From assembly GCA_013697465.1 (NCBI GenBank), contig JACCWU010000173.1, positions 1 through 47,605 on the forward strand: DNA of 47,605 bases, in the 5' to 3' direction. A model generated the notes under the pieces. That model did no database searches, was not told the DNA's origin, and was given only the letters and a program-made list of their open reading frames with translations. Origin of the DNA: Actinomycetota bacterium (GTDB lineage Bacteria > Actinomycetota > Thermoleophilia > Gaiellales > Gaiellaceae). The translations under genes and the position numbers were made by a program. How positions within the stretch are numbered: the first letter of the stretch is position 1; every line of letters starts with the position of its first letter. This document shows, in pieces, positions 16,473-25,264 of the stretch.

Positions 16473-16519
16473 TCCCGTCGCTCCTCCGCTCCTCAACGGG
16501 TGTGGTGGAATGTCAGCTG

Positions 16520-17419
16520 ATGGCGTACGCGGCAACGGCGCGCGGTCGGTCGAAGCTCCCGGACGCGGAGCGAGTTCGCACTGCGGCTGTACGTGTCGGC
16601 CTCTTCCTCGCCGTGCTCGCCGGCCTCTCGGGGCTCTGGGAAGGTTTTCGCGCCTTCGCCGAGGCGACAGGTCTCCGGCTCGGCCTGTTCGAAGCCAACG
16701 ACCGCACGATGCCCCACATCCACGACATCGTCGGCCAGCTCTTCGAGCCCTCACGCCGCAACGGTCCGCTGCTGATCGACGTGCTCTGGGATGCGGCGCT
16801 CTTCACCGCGAAGGAGGCGGCCGTCGGCCTAGTGCTCGGCGCGCTCTTCGGGTTCGCCCTCGGCGTGCTTCTCGCTCACTCGGGCCTCCTGCAGCGCGGG
16901 CTTCTGCCCTACGTCGTCGCCTCGCAGACGGTCCCGATCCTCGCCGTGGCGCCGATGGTCGTCGTCTGGGGGAACCCCAGGCTTCCGCCGGGATTGCGCG
17001 ACTGGGGGGCGGTGGCGGTGATTTCCGCATATCTCACGTTCTTCCCGGTGACGATCAACACGCTCCGTGGGCTGACCTCGGTCGATCCGCGAACTATCGA
17101 CCTCATGCGATCGTATGCCGCAAGCTGGTGGTCGGTGCTCTGGAAGCTCCGCGTTCCGGCAGCACTCCCATTCATCTTCGCGGCGCTCAAGATCGCGGCG
17201 CCGGCGAGCGTCGTCGGCGCCATCATCGGGGAGCTCCCCGCCTCGATACAGAGCGGGCTCGGGGGAGCGATCCTCAACTTCAACCAGTACTACATCACGT
17301 CCCCGCCGAGTCTCTGGGCGACGAATCTCATCGCCGCGCTTCTCGGGATCACGTTCTTTCTCACCGTCGTCGCCGCCGAGCGGGTTCTCGTCCGGAGGGC
17401 ACCGGAGCACTTCGCATGA
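16520..17419 (+). CDS. ABC transporter permease (NMT1/SsuC type), subunit 1
   Basis: This 299-residue inner-membrane permease of the BPD_transp_1 family has about six helices. The cytoplasmic EAA-type loop is around YAASWWSVLWKLRVPAALPFI, which docks on the ATPase. The ATG at 16520 is the best start; in-frame codons further upstream approach the divergent gene and add no family sequence. The stop overlaps the ATPase ATG. Together with the second permease (18237) it should form a heterodimeric channel. Confidence 0.9.
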   Translation: MAYAATARGRSKLPDAERVRTAAVRVGLFLAVLAGLSGLWEGFRAFAEATGLRLGLFEANDRTMPHIHDIVGQLFEPSRRNGPLLIDVLWDAALFTAKEAAVGLVLGALFGFALGVLLAHSGLLQRGLLPYVVASQTVPILAVAPMVVVWGNPRLPPGLRDWGAVAVISAYLTFFPVTINTLRGLTSVDPRTIDLMRSYAASWWSVLWKLRVPAALPFIFAALKIAAPASVVGAIIGELPASIQSGLGGAILNFNQYYITSPPSLWATNLIAALLGITFFLTVVAAERVLVRRAPEHFA

Positions 17420-18240
17420 GTGGGTCAGCTGTCGTCTCGTTGAGCAATGTCACGAAGGCTTTCGGCGGGGGTGTCACCGCACTCCAGTCGATCGACCTCG
17501 AGGTGCAGCCCGGCGAGTTCGTCTCTCTCATCGGGCCTTCGGGGTGCGGGAAGTCGACGCTGCTCAGGATCGTCGGCGATCTCGTCGAACCGACCTCAGG
17601 CGATGTCGTCGTCAACGGCAAGAGCGCACGGCAGGCCCGTCTCGACCGGGAGTACGGGATCGTCTTCCAGGACTCCGTCCTCTACGACTGGCGCACGGTT
17701 TCGAAGAACATCGGGCTCCCTCTCGAGCTCCTCGGATGGGACCGCTCGAAGCGGGCCGATCGCGTGCGCGAGATGCTCGAGCTCGTCGAGCTGCAGGGCT
17801 TCGGAGATCATCGCCCGTGGCAGCTCTCCGGCGGTATGCAGCAGCGGGTCTCGATTGCCCGGGCGCTGTCCTTCTCTCCGGCGCTCCTGCTCATGGACGA
17901 GCCGTTCGGCGCGCTCGACGAGATGACTCGAGAGCGGTTGAATGCCGAGGTTCTGCGGATCTGGGCGCGGAGCCGCAGCACGGTTCTCTTCGTGACGCAC
18001 TCGATTCCGGAGGCCGTCTTCCTTTCGACGCGCGTCGTGGTCATGTCGCGCCGGCCGGGCCGCATCGCCGCAATCGTCGACGTCGACCTCGCGCAACCGC
18101 GAGGTGCGGACACGCGCGAGGACGCGCGTTTCTTCGAGCTGGTAACCGAGGTTCGCGACCGCCTGCGCGAGGGTGGCCTGGACGCGGACCGAACGGCCCC
18201 GGGTGAGGGCGAGCTCGTCGTCGGCGGCGAGACACCGTGA
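17416..18240 (+). CDS. ABC transporter ATP-binding protein
   Basis: The 274-residue ATPase of the SsuB/TauB/ThiZ group has Walker A GPSGCGKST, a Q-loop at VFQDSVLYDWRTV, signature LSGGMQQRVSIARAL, Walker B LLLMDEPFGALD and the switch His in VTHSIPEAVFLS. A C-terminal extension of about 40 residues follows the core. It is encoded between the two permeases, with 4-bp overlaps on both sides, so the three subunits are translationally coupled. Confidence 0.93.
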   Translation: MSGSAVVSLSNVTKAFGGGVTALQSIDLEVQPGEFVSLIGPSGCGKSTLLRIVGDLVEPTSGDVVVNGKSARQARLDREYGIVFQDSVLYDWRTVSKNIGLPLELLGWDRSKRADRVREMLELVELQGFGDHRPWQLSGGMQQRVSIARALSFSPALLLMDEPFGALDEMTRERLNAEVLRIWARSRSTVLFVTHSIPEAVFLSTRVVVMSRRPGRIAAIVDVDLAQPRGADTREDARFFELVTEVRDRLREGGLDADRTAPGEGELVVGGETP

Positions 18241-19067
18241 CCACGCCCGGGTTGGTCGAGCCGCTGCCTCCGGGGTTCCTCAACCGGTTCGGCCGGGGGC
18301 TGCGCGACTGGGTGCCGGCCGTGCTCGTCTTCGTCCTCGGGATCCTCTTCTGGGAGGCGCTCGTTCGCGGGCTCGAGATCCAGAACTTCCTCCTGCCGGC
18401 GCCCTCGGACATCGTCGAGACCCTCTGGGTCGAGCGTGACCAACTGTGGACTGCGGCGTCCATCACGTTCCGAGAGGCACTCGGCGGATGGATCATCGGG
18501 TGCTCGCTCGGGTTTCTCGCGGCGCTCGTGCTCGCCCGCTGGCGTCTTCTCTCGACCGCCCTTATGCCTTACGCGGTCGCCGCCGGCGCGATACCGATCG
18601 TGGCGTTCGCGCCGATCACGAACAACTGGTTCGGTGTGACCGGCCTGACTTCGAAAGTCGTGATCGCGGCCGTGCTCTGCTTCTTCCCGGTGATGGTGAA
18701 CACGCTGAAAGGCTTGACGTCCGTCCCTGCGTCCGCGATCGAGCTGATGCATTCTTACGCTGCGGGCGAGTTCACGATTCTTCGGCGAGTGCGGCTCCCC
18801 AACGCGTTGCCGTACGTCTTCACGGGGTTGAAGGTGGGCACGGTTCTCGCGATGATCGGCGCGATCGTGGGGGACTACTTCGGCGGTGCATCCGGTTCGC
18901 TCGGCGTTCAGATACAGCGCTGGACCGGCATCTTCGCCTTCGAAGAAGCGTGGGCCGGCATCGTGGTCGCGAGCGTCATCGGGATCCTCTTCTACGGGAG
19001 CGTCGCTCTCGCCGAGCGACGCGTCATGGCGTGGCACCCCTCGCTACGAGGCGGAAGACCGGAGTAG
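18237..19067 (+). CDS. ABC transporter permease, subunit 2
   Basis: This 276-residue permease is similar to but distinct from the one at 16520. It has about six helices and the ATPase-docking loop SYAAGEFTILRRVRLPNALPYV. PAPSDIVETLW near the N-terminus is typical of NMT1/SsuC-type permeases. The GTG start overlaps the ATPase stop. The presence of two permease genes suggests a heterodimer. Confidence 0.92.
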   Translation: MTTPGLVEPLPPGFLNRFGRGLRDWVPAVLVFVLGILFWEALVRGLEIQNFLLPAPSDIVETLWVERDQLWTAASITFREALGGWIIGCSLGFLAALVLARWRLLSTALMPYAVAAGAIPIVAFAPITNNWFGVTGLTSKVVIAAVLCFFPVMVNTLKGLTSVPASAIELMHSYAAGEFTILRRVRLPNALPYVFTGLKVGTVLAMIGAIVGDYFGGASGSLGVQIQRWTGIFAFEEAWAGIVVASVIGILFYGSVALAERRVMAWHPSLRGGRPE

Positions 19068-19094
19068 GGTTGGCGGTCAGGCAGGCAAGAAGAC

Positions 19095-19102
19095 AAGGAG
19101 GA
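19095..19102 (+). promoter_or_regulatory. Strong Shine-Dalgarno of the binding-protein gene
   Basis: AAGGAGGA, a near-perfect ribosome site, lies just upstream of the ATG at 19108. It is the strongest in the window and implies high translation of the binding protein. Confidence 0.8.
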
Positions 19103-19107
19103 AGGGT

Positions 19108-20256
19108 ATGAGGAGCCGGAGGTGGAGCCTCTTGGTCGTGCTGGCTCTCGTGGTCGCCGCGCTGGCGCTGGTGGGATGCGGCGACGACGACGACGAGGCG
19201 ACCGGGACGACGGACACGACGACCGATACGATTGCGAGCGGCGATCTCGACCAGGTAACGCTGCAGAGCAAGTGGGTGGTGCAGGCGCAGTTCGCCGGTT
19301 ACTACGCCGCGAAGGACCAGGGCTACTACGAGGACGAGGGGCTCGACGTCACGATTAGGCCGGGCGGCCCGCAGATCGTCCCCGAGCAGGTCGTCCTCGG
19401 AGGGCAGGCGGAGTTCGGCATCGACTGGCTCGACAACCTGCTCGCAACGCGAGATCAGGGTCAGAACATCGTGAACATCGCCCAGGTCTTCGCGCGGTCC
19501 GGCATGACCGAGGTGACCTGGAAGGACAGTGGGCTCGACGAGATCACGGACCTGCGTGGCAAGAAGGTCGGTGTGTGGATCAACGGGAACGAGCACAAGC
19601 TCTTCGCCGCGTTGACCAAGAACGGCCTCGATCCGCAGAACGACGTCGATGTCGTCGCACAGCCGTTCAACATGGACCTCCTTCTGAATCGCGAGGTGGA
19701 GGCGGCGGCAGCGATGACCTACAACGAGCTCGCTCAGATTCTGGAGACGGAGAACCCGGACACCGGCGAGCTGTACACGCTCGACGATCTCAACGTCTTC
19801 AGGATGTCCGAGCTCGGAACGGGCGCGCTCGAAGACGGGGTCTTCGTCACCGAGGAGTGGATCGCCGACGAGGCGAACCAGGACATCGCGAAGCGGTTCC
19901 TGAAGGCGAGCTTCCGCGGGTGGATCTACTGCCGCGACAACCCCGACGCATGCGTCGACATCGTGCTCGACAACGGGCCGACTCTCGGCGAAGGGCACCA
20001 GCGCTGGATGATGAACGAGGTCAACGACCTCATCTGGCCGTCCCCGGACGGCATCGGGATCATGGATGCAGAGTCCTTCGACGTCACGAACCAGATCGCG
20101 ACCGACTACGACATCATCAAGTCGGCGGCGACCGAGGACGCGTACAGGACGGATATCGCCGAGGCTGCGGTGCAGGAGCTCGAAGACGACGGCGAGGACG
20201 TCAACGGTGATGACTGGGAGAAGCCGGAGGTGGAGGTGACCCCGGGCGGCGAGTAG
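19108..20256 (+). CDS. NMT1/THI5-like substrate-binding lipoprotein
   Basis: The 382-residue extracellular binding protein starts with a lipoprotein signal (LVVLALVVAALALVGCG, lipobox Cys at about residue 24) and an acidic/Thr-rich linker. The NMT1 domain follows: WVVQAQFAGYYAAKDQGYYE, VTIRPGGPQIVPEQVVLGGQ and a Trp-rich C-terminal half. Relatives bind pyrimidine-like compounds (thiamine precursors, uracil-type rings, hydantoins). The dihydropyrimidinase gene immediately downstream points to a pyrimidine, dihydropyrimidine or hydantoin ligand. The tail is unusually acidic. Confidence 0.9.
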   Translation: MRSRRWSLLVVLALVVAALALVGCGDDDDEATGTTDTTTDTIASGDLDQVTLQSKWVVQAQFAGYYAAKDQGYYEDEGLDVTIRPGGPQIVPEQVVLGGQAEFGIDWLDNLLATRDQGQNIVNIAQVFARSGMTEVTWKDSGLDEITDLRGKKVGVWINGNEHKLFAALTKNGLDPQNDVDVVAQPFNMDLLLNREVEAAAAMTYNELAQILETENPDTGELYTLDDLNVFRMSELGTGALEDGVFVTEEWIADEANQDIAKRFLKASFRGWIYCRDNPDACVDIVLDNGPTLGEGHQRWMMNEVNDLIWPSPDGIGIMDAESFDVTNQIATDYDIIKSAATEDAYRTDIAEAAVQELEDDGEDVNGDDWEKPEVEVTPGGE

Positions 20257-20273
20257 GGAGTTCCGAAGCCGAA

Positions 20274-20303
20274 AGGGCCGGGCTGCGCGGGCAGCCCGGC
20301 CCT
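20274..20303 (+). terminator. Strong intercistronic hairpin
   Basis: A perfect 13-bp stem (AGGGCCGGGCTGC / GCAGCCCGGCCCT) with loop GCGG lies 18 bp after the binding-protein stop and 25 bp before the dihydropyrimidinase start. There is no U-run. It probably attenuates transcription or protects the upstream mRNA, so the binding protein outnumbers the enzymes. Confidence 0.7.
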
Positions 20304-20327
20304 GTTCGAGGAAGGGAGTGAAGAGTC

Positions 20328-21734
20328 GTGTCGGTTCTGATCAAGGGCGGGCGGATCATCACCGCAGCCGACGACTACGTCGGCGACGTGTATATCGAGG
20401 GCGAGCGGATCACGCTTATCGGCGAGTCCCTCGACGTCGACGCGGATCGCGTGATCGACGCGGCCGGACGATACGTGCTCCCGGGCTGCGTCGACCCGCA
20501 CACGCACCTCGACATGCCCTTCGGCGGAACGACGACGATCGACGACTACACCTCCGGCCAGACTTCGGCTGCCTTCGGCGGAACGACCTGCCATGTGGAT
20601 TTCTGCATCCAGCCCCCTGGCTCGTCGTTCGCAGAGGCGCTCGACATCTGGCACGAGAAGCGGGAGGGCAAGCAGATCATCGACTGCGGCTTCCACATGG
20701 CCGTCACGGATCTGCGAGAGGGCGGCTCGCTCGAAGAGCTCGCGCGGCTGCCCGAGCAGGGAGTGACCTCGTACAAGCTCTTCATGGCCTACAAGGGCGC
20801 GCTCATGGTCGACGACGAGACGCTCTTCAAGACGATGGAGGTCGCGGCGGAGACCGGCGCGCTCGTGATGGTGCACGCGGAGAACGGCGACGCGATCGAC
20901 GTCCTCGTCAAGCAGGCGCTTGCCTCGGGTAACACGGCACCGCACTTCCACGCACTGACCAGGCCGCCCGAGCTCGAGGGCGAGGCGACGAACCGCGCGA
21001 TCCAGCTCGCGCGGGTTGCCGGCGCTCCGCTCTACGTCGTCCACGTCTCCTGCCGTGAGGCGGTGGAGCCCATCGCGCGCGCACGGGAGCAGGGTTGGGA
21101 CGTCTGGGGCGAGACGTGCACGCAGTACTTCTTCATCGACTACACGCACCTCGAGCGGCCGAACTTCGAGGGCGCGAAATACGTCTACACCCCACCGCCC
21201 CGGTCGCAGGAGAACCAGGAGATCCTCTGGCACGCGGTGCGCTCCGACATCCTCTCGGTCGTCTCGACCGACCACTGCGCGTTTCTCTGGGACGGTCAGA
21301 AGTCGCTCGGCAAGGACGACTTCTCGAAGATTCCGAACGGCGGTCCCGGGCTCGAGAACCGGCTGCACATGATCCACGAGTTCGGCGTTCGTACGGGTCG
21401 TTTCTCCCTCAACCGCATGGTCGAGCTGCTCGCCACGAATCCGGCGAAGCTCTTCGGTCTCTATCCGAGGAAGGGCACGATCGCGCCCGGCTCCGACGCG
21501 GACGTCGTCGTCTTCGATCCCGAGAAGCGGCATCTGATCTCGGCGTCGACGCATCATTCGAAGGTGGACTACAACCTGTACGAGGGCACGGAGGTCACCG
21601 GGTCACCGGAGGTCGTCTTGCTTCGCGGCGCCGTGCTCGTCGAGAACGGCGAGCTCGTCGCCGAGCCCGGCGTCGGACAGTTCGTCGAGCGTGCTGCATT
21701 CGGGCAGGAGCTCATGCCCGCCGCAGCTCGCTGA
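20328..21734 (+). CDS. hydA: Dihydropyrimidinase / hydantoinase
   Basis: This 468-residue cyclic amidohydrolase opens dihydrouracil, dihydrothymine or 5-substituted hydantoins to N-carbamoyl amino acids. Metal motifs are HTHLD (H58, H60), K150 in TSYKLFMAYKG (the carbamylated bridging Lys), HAENGD, VVHVS and STDHCAF. Length is normal. The GTG follows a purine-rich ribosome site. It lies directly downstream of the ABC transporter and upstream of an aminotransferase, and the matching ureido-hydrolase is at 15210. These steps make a reductive pyrimidine-degradation route. Confidence 0.93.
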   Translation: MSVLIKGGRIITAADDYVGDVYIEGERITLIGESLDVDADRVIDAAGRYVLPGCVDPHTHLDMPFGGTTTIDDYTSGQTSAAFGGTTCHVDFCIQPPGSSFAEALDIWHEKREGKQIIDCGFHMAVTDLREGGSLEELARLPEQGVTSYKLFMAYKGALMVDDETLFKTMEVAAETGALVMVHAENGDAIDVLVKQALASGNTAPHFHALTRPPELEGEATNRAIQLARVAGAPLYVVHVSCREAVEPIARAREQGWDVWGETCTQYFFIDYTHLERPNFEGAKYVYTPPPRSQENQEILWHAVRSDILSVVSTDHCAFLWDGQKSLGKDDFSKIPNGGPGLENRLHMIHEFGVRTGRFSLNRMVELLATNPAKLFGLYPRKGTIAPGSDADVVVFDPEKRHLISASTHHSKVDYNLYEGTEVTGSPEVVLLRGAVLVENGELVAEPGVGQFVERAAFGQELMPAAAR

Positions 21735-21783
21735 TCCAATGGGAGACTGAAACAACGTATGCTGCGGCTACCAAGCGGCCCGA

Positions 21784-21877
21784 TGGAAAGAGCAGCGCCA
21801 AGGCCGCGAAAGCGGCCGTCTTCAGGGATTTTGCGCGAGCGGAATCTGCGCGAGCGGATTCCGATCTAGCGCAGCTA
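21784..21877 (-). repeat. Two-hairpin intergenic element, copy A
   Basis: Reading on the minus strand, the copy has stem-loop 1 arms GATCGGAATC/GATTCCGCTC, the conserved linker CCCTGAAGACGG, then stem-loop 2 GGCCGC/GCGGCC and a tail TTTCCA. It also carries a local direct repeat of TGCGCGAGCGGA within stem 1. It lies between dihydropyrimidinase and the aminotransferase, antisense to both. Confidence 0.8.
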
Positions 21878-21972
21878 AGAGTGCGCGGAGGTGCGCCCGA
21901 CACCTTCCCCCTTGTCCGGCGCCCACCGCGCACCCCAACCACGCCGGTAGGCCTCGCGCTTCCGACCCCGGT

Positions 21973-21978
21973 TACGAT
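21973..21978 (+). promoter_or_regulatory. -10 box, leaderless-type (TACGAT)
   Basis: TACGAT lies 8 nt before the aminotransferase ATG at 21987, so this gene can be transcribed apart from the transporter operon. Confidence 0.45.
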
Positions 21979-21986
21979 GCAGCTCG

Positions 21987-23336
21987 ATGACGACCACTGA
22001 GGCGAACCTCGGGGCGCAGATTGTCGAGGACGCGAAGGAGTTCGTCCTCTACTCCTGGTCGGTGCAGGACGCGATCAACCCGATCCCGGTGGCGGGCGCC
22101 GAGGGCCGCTACTTCTGGGATTACGACGGCAAGCGCTACCTCGACTTCGCGTCACAGCTCGTCAACGTCAACATCGGTCACCAGCACCCGAAGATCGTCG
22201 CCGCGATCAAGGAGCAGGCTGACAAGCTCTGCACGATCGGGCCGCCGATGGCCAACGAGTCGCGATCGCAGCTTGGGCGTCTCCTCGCGGAGGTCACTCC
22301 GGGCGATCTGTCGATGTCGTTCTTCACGAACTCGGGGGCGGAGGCGAACGAGAACGCCATCAAGCTCGCGCGGCTTTCCACGGGCCGCAACAAGATCATC
22401 GCCCGCTACCGCTCCTACCACGGGGCGACGCACGGAGCGATCTCGCTGACCGGCGATCCGCGGCGCTGGCCGAACGAGCCGGGAATGCCCGGCGTCGTTC
22501 GCATGCTCGACCCCTACACGTATCGCTGCCCCGCAGGGCATCCCGATCCGTGCCCGGTCTGTACCGGCGCGCCGCACCTCGAGGAGATCCTCGAGTACGA
22601 GGGCGCGCAGACGGTTGCAGCGGTGATCCTCGAGACGGTGACGGGGACGAACGGCGTCATCCCGCCCCCGGACGGCTACCTGCAGGCCGTGCGCGAGGTG
22701 TGCGACCGGCACGGGATCCTGCTGATACTCGACGAGGTGATGGCCGGCTTCGGACGAACCGGGCTCTGGTTCGCGTGCGAGAACTGGGACGTCGTCCCGG
22801 ACATCATCACGGTCGCGAAGGGGATCAACTCCGGCTATGTCCCGCTCGGCGCGATGATCATCCGCAGGCCGCTCGCGGACTGGGTTCGGGGCCGCTTCTT
22901 CCCCGGCGGGCTCACCTACGCGGGGCACCCGCTCGCGTGTGCCTCCGCCGTCGCCTCGATCGAGGCTTTCCAGGAGGAGGGCGTGGTCGAGAACGCAGCC
23001 GAGGTGGGCGCGTACCTCGGCCAGGGCCTTCGCGGTCTGACGGAGAGCCACGAGTCGATCGGCGACGTGCGCGGCCTCGGCTGTTTCTGGGGAGTCGAGC
23101 TCGTGAAGAACCGCGAGACGCGCGAGATGCTCGTTCCGTACAACGCATCGGGGGAGGCGGCGGCGCCCGTGGCCCGGCTGGCGAAGGCGGCGCTCGAGCG
23201 CGGCCTGTACCTGATGACGCACTGGAACGTGGTCATGGTCGTGCCGCCGCTCACGGTCACCCGTGACGAGGTGGACGAGGGTCTCGCGATCTTCGACGAG
23301 GCTCTCGCGATCGCCGACGAGTACGTCGCCGCGTAG
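21987..23336 (+). CDS. Class III aminotransferase (beta-alanine/omega-amino acid type)
   Basis: The 449-residue PLP enzyme has PLP-site motifs TNSGAEANENAIKLAR and SYHGATHGA, LILDEVMAGFGRTG with the PLP Asp, and the Schiff-base Lys K278 in VAKGINSGYVPLGA. It resembles omega-amino acid:pyruvate and taurine:pyruvate aminotransferases. Next to dihydropyrimidinase and the ureido-hydrolase, the obvious role is beta-alanine (or 3-aminoisobutyrate) to malonate semialdehyde. Exact substrates cannot be read from sequence. The stop is 3 bp from the next gene. Confidence 0.9.
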   Translation: MTTTEANLGAQIVEDAKEFVLYSWSVQDAINPIPVAGAEGRYFWDYDGKRYLDFASQLVNVNIGHQHPKIVAAIKEQADKLCTIGPPMANESRSQLGRLLAEVTPGDLSMSFFTNSGAEANENAIKLARLSTGRNKIIARYRSYHGATHGAISLTGDPRRWPNEPGMPGVVRMLDPYTYRCPAGHPDPCPVCTGAPHLEEILEYEGAQTVAAVILETVTGTNGVIPPPDGYLQAVREVCDRHGILLILDEVMAGFGRTGLWFACENWDVVPDIITVAKGINSGYVPLGAMIIRRPLADWVRGRFFPGGLTYAGHPLACASAVASIEAFQEEGVVENAAEVGAYLGQGLRGLTESHESIGDVRGLGCFWGVELVKNRETREMLVPYNASGEAAAPVARLAKAALERGLYLMTHWNVVMVVPPLTVTRDEVDEGLAIFDEALAIADEYVAA

Positions 23337-23339
23337 CGC

Positions 23340-24473
23340 TTGTCCGACGTCGCCGAGCTGACCGCTCGACTGGTCGAGATCGAGTCGATCAACCCGAATG
23401 TCGTCGCCGGGGGATCCGGCGAGAGAGCGGTGGCCCGATTCGTGGCCGAGTGGTGCGAGCGAGCAGGTCTCGAGACAGCTCTCGAGGAAGCGGTGCCGGG
23501 CCGACCGAACGTGATAGCGGTTGCCCGCGGGACCGGCGGCGGGCGTGCGCTGATGCTGAACGCGCACATGGACACGGTCGGAGTCGCCGGCATGACCGGT
23601 CCGTTCGCTCCGCGAGTCGAGGGCGGGCGCCTCTACGGCCGCGGGGCCTACGACATGAAGGGAAGCCTCGCCGCCTGCATGCTCGCCACGGCGGAGGCAA
23701 GTCGCAGGCGTCGGGCCGGCGACGTCATGCTGACAGCGGTCGCCGACGAGGAGTTCGCGAGTGTAGGCACCGAGGCGGTCGCGAGGAGTCTCAGCGCCGA
23801 CGCGGCCATCGTCACCGAGCCGACGGAGCTGCAGGTTGCGGTTGCGCATCGCGGCTTCGTGCACCTCGAGATCGAGACGAAGGGACGAGCCGCTCATGGC
23901 TCGCGGCCGCATCTCGGGGTCGACGCGATCGCGAAGATGGGCCGCCTGCTCGTGGCGATCGAGCAGCTGGACGCCTCCCTGCGCGCCGACCCGACCCATC
24001 GGTACGTGGGAAGCGGGAGTGTGCACGCATCGCTCATCGAGGGCGGCCAGGAGTACTCGAGCTACCCGGCCCGGTGCGTCTTGCAGGCGGAACGCCGGAC
24101 GATCCCCGGCGAGACGGTCGCGCTGGTGGAGGGAGAGCTCCAGGAGATCGTCGCGCGCGCCGCCGCGGGCGACCCGGATTTCTCCGCCGAGGTCCGCGTG
24201 CTGGCTTCGCGCGAGCCCTTCGAAGCCGCCGAAAATTCGGAGATCGTCACCACAGTTCGCCGATCCGCAGCTTCGGTTCTCGGCTCCGAGCCGGATGTCG
24301 TCGGCGTCTCGTTCTGGGCGGACTCGGCGCTCCTCGCCGGCGCCGGAATCCCGACAGTGCTCTTCGGGCCGTCGGGCGAAGGCGCGCACGCCGAGGTGGA
24401 GTGGGTCGACGTCGAGTCTCTCGAGCGCTGCGTCGAGATCTACGCCGCGGTCGCCGGCGAGCTCTGCGGCTAG
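23340..24473 (+). CDS. M20 family deacylase (ArgE/DapE-like)
   Basis: This 377-residue metallopeptidase starts at a TTG 3 bp after the aminotransferase stop. Motifs are LNAHMDTVGVAG, YGRGAYDMKGSLAA, VADEEFASVG (catalytic Glu) and AHGSRPHLGVDAI in the lid domain. It cleaves an N-acyl or N-carbamoyl amino acid of unknown identity. Its place in the cluster suggests it finishes degradation of a ring-opened product or handles an N-acylated amine. It overlaps the convergent alpha/beta hydrolase by 4 bp at the 3' ends. Confidence 0.88.
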   Translation: MSDVAELTARLVEIESINPNVVAGGSGERAVARFVAEWCERAGLETALEEAVPGRPNVIAVARGTGGGRALMLNAHMDTVGVAGMTGPFAPRVEGGRLYGRGAYDMKGSLAACMLATAEASRRRRAGDVMLTAVADEEFASVGTEAVARSLSADAAIVTEPTELQVAVAHRGFVHLEIETKGRAAHGSRPHLGVDAIAKMGRLLVAIEQLDASLRADPTHRYVGSGSVHASLIEGGQEYSSYPARCVLQAERRTIPGETVALVEGELQEIVARAAAGDPDFSAEVRVLASREPFEAAENSEIVTTVRRSAASVLGSEPDVVGVSFWADSALLAGAGIPTVLFGPSGEGAHAEVEWVDVESLERCVEIYAAVAGELCG

Positions 24474-25264
24474 TCCGCGAGGAAGCGGGAGATCGCCTCT
24501 GCGGTCTCGTCCAATGCGTCCCAGAGGACGGTGTGCCCGCCCGGGACGAAGACGACCTCGAGCAGGTCGCCGAGCGCGGTCTGGTGCGCATCGAACAGGT
24601 GGTCGTAGGGCAGGTACGAGCGGTTCCCGAGAACGAGGAGCGTGGGCACCCGCACGCGCTCGAAGGGCGGCGGCTGCGACGCCATCTCGCCGTAGGCTGC
24701 CACGACCGCGGACTGGGAATACCGGTAGCGATAGAGTCCGTCCTCGCCGGCGACGAGGTGGCCTCGCAGCTCCTCTTCGACGAGCTCGCGAGGAGCTTCC
24801 TGGAGCTGGCTCTCGTCGTAGCGCCGGTCGATACCTTCCTCGAAGGAGACGTACGCGCGGTCCTTGCGTGCGTTCTCGGCCGCGAAGAGCGCGACCCCGG
24901 CCGGAACGAGGATCGCCGGGTCGAGGAGCACGAGTCGCGGCACGAGCTTGGGCGCGCGAGCCGCGAGCTCGAAGGCGAGTCTGCCGCCGAAGGAGTGGCC
25001 GATGAGCACGGCCGGCTCCGAGCCGACGGTCTCCACGATCGCCTCGAGCTGGGCCTCGATGTCCCACGGCGGCTCGTACCGCGACGATCCGTGACCGAGC
25101 AGATCCGGGGCAGCGAGGTGGAAGCCGGGCAGTGCCTCCGCCAGCTTCGCGAAGTGGCGGCCGTGGCTCGTCACGCCGTGGAGGCAGACCACGCGCGGCG
25201 CGGTGCGCTTTCCCCAGGTCTCGAGCGCGAGCGGCCGAAGCCAGCTCTCGAAGGCGAGCTTCAC
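24470..25264 (-). CDS. Alpha/beta-fold hydrolase
   Basis: The 264-residue hydrolase has oxyanion motif CLHGVTSHGR, nucleophile elbow GHSFGGRLAFELAA, and catalytic His in PGGHTVLWDALDE. A candidate acid lies in the preceding strand/loop region around LVLGNRSYLPYD. The GTG start overlaps the peroxiredoxin stop (GTGA), so the two are coupled; frames further upstream run inside the peroxiredoxin gene. The substrate is unknown (esterase, lipase or C-C hydrolase are all possible). Confidence 0.88.
   Translation of the reverse strand: MKLAFESWLRPLALETWGKRTAPRVVCLHGVTSHGRHFAKLAEALPGFHLAAPDLLGHGSSRYEPPWDIEAQLEAIVETVGSEPAVLIGHSFGGRLAFELAARAPKLVPRLVLLDPAILVPAGVALFAAENARKDRAYVSFEEGIDRRYDESQLQEAPRELVEEELRGHLVAGEDGLYRYRYSQSAVVAAYGEMASQPPPFERVRVPTLLVLGNRSYLPYDHLFDAHQTALGDLLEVVFVPGGHTVLWDALDETAEAISRFLAD

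Larger units (their letters stand above)
21735..21986. other. 252-bp gap holding repeat copy A and a promoter
   Basis: No gene is seen. The gap contains the hairpin repeat (21784-21877) and the TACGAT box of the aminotransferase. TATGCT at 21759-21764 resembles another -10 element. Confidence 0.5.

Noticed and set aside
22152..25067. A 971-codon minus-strand open frame
   Set aside because: It is antisense to the aminotransferase and M20 genes, is rich in Arg, His and Asp, and has no domain. It is a GC-bias shadow.
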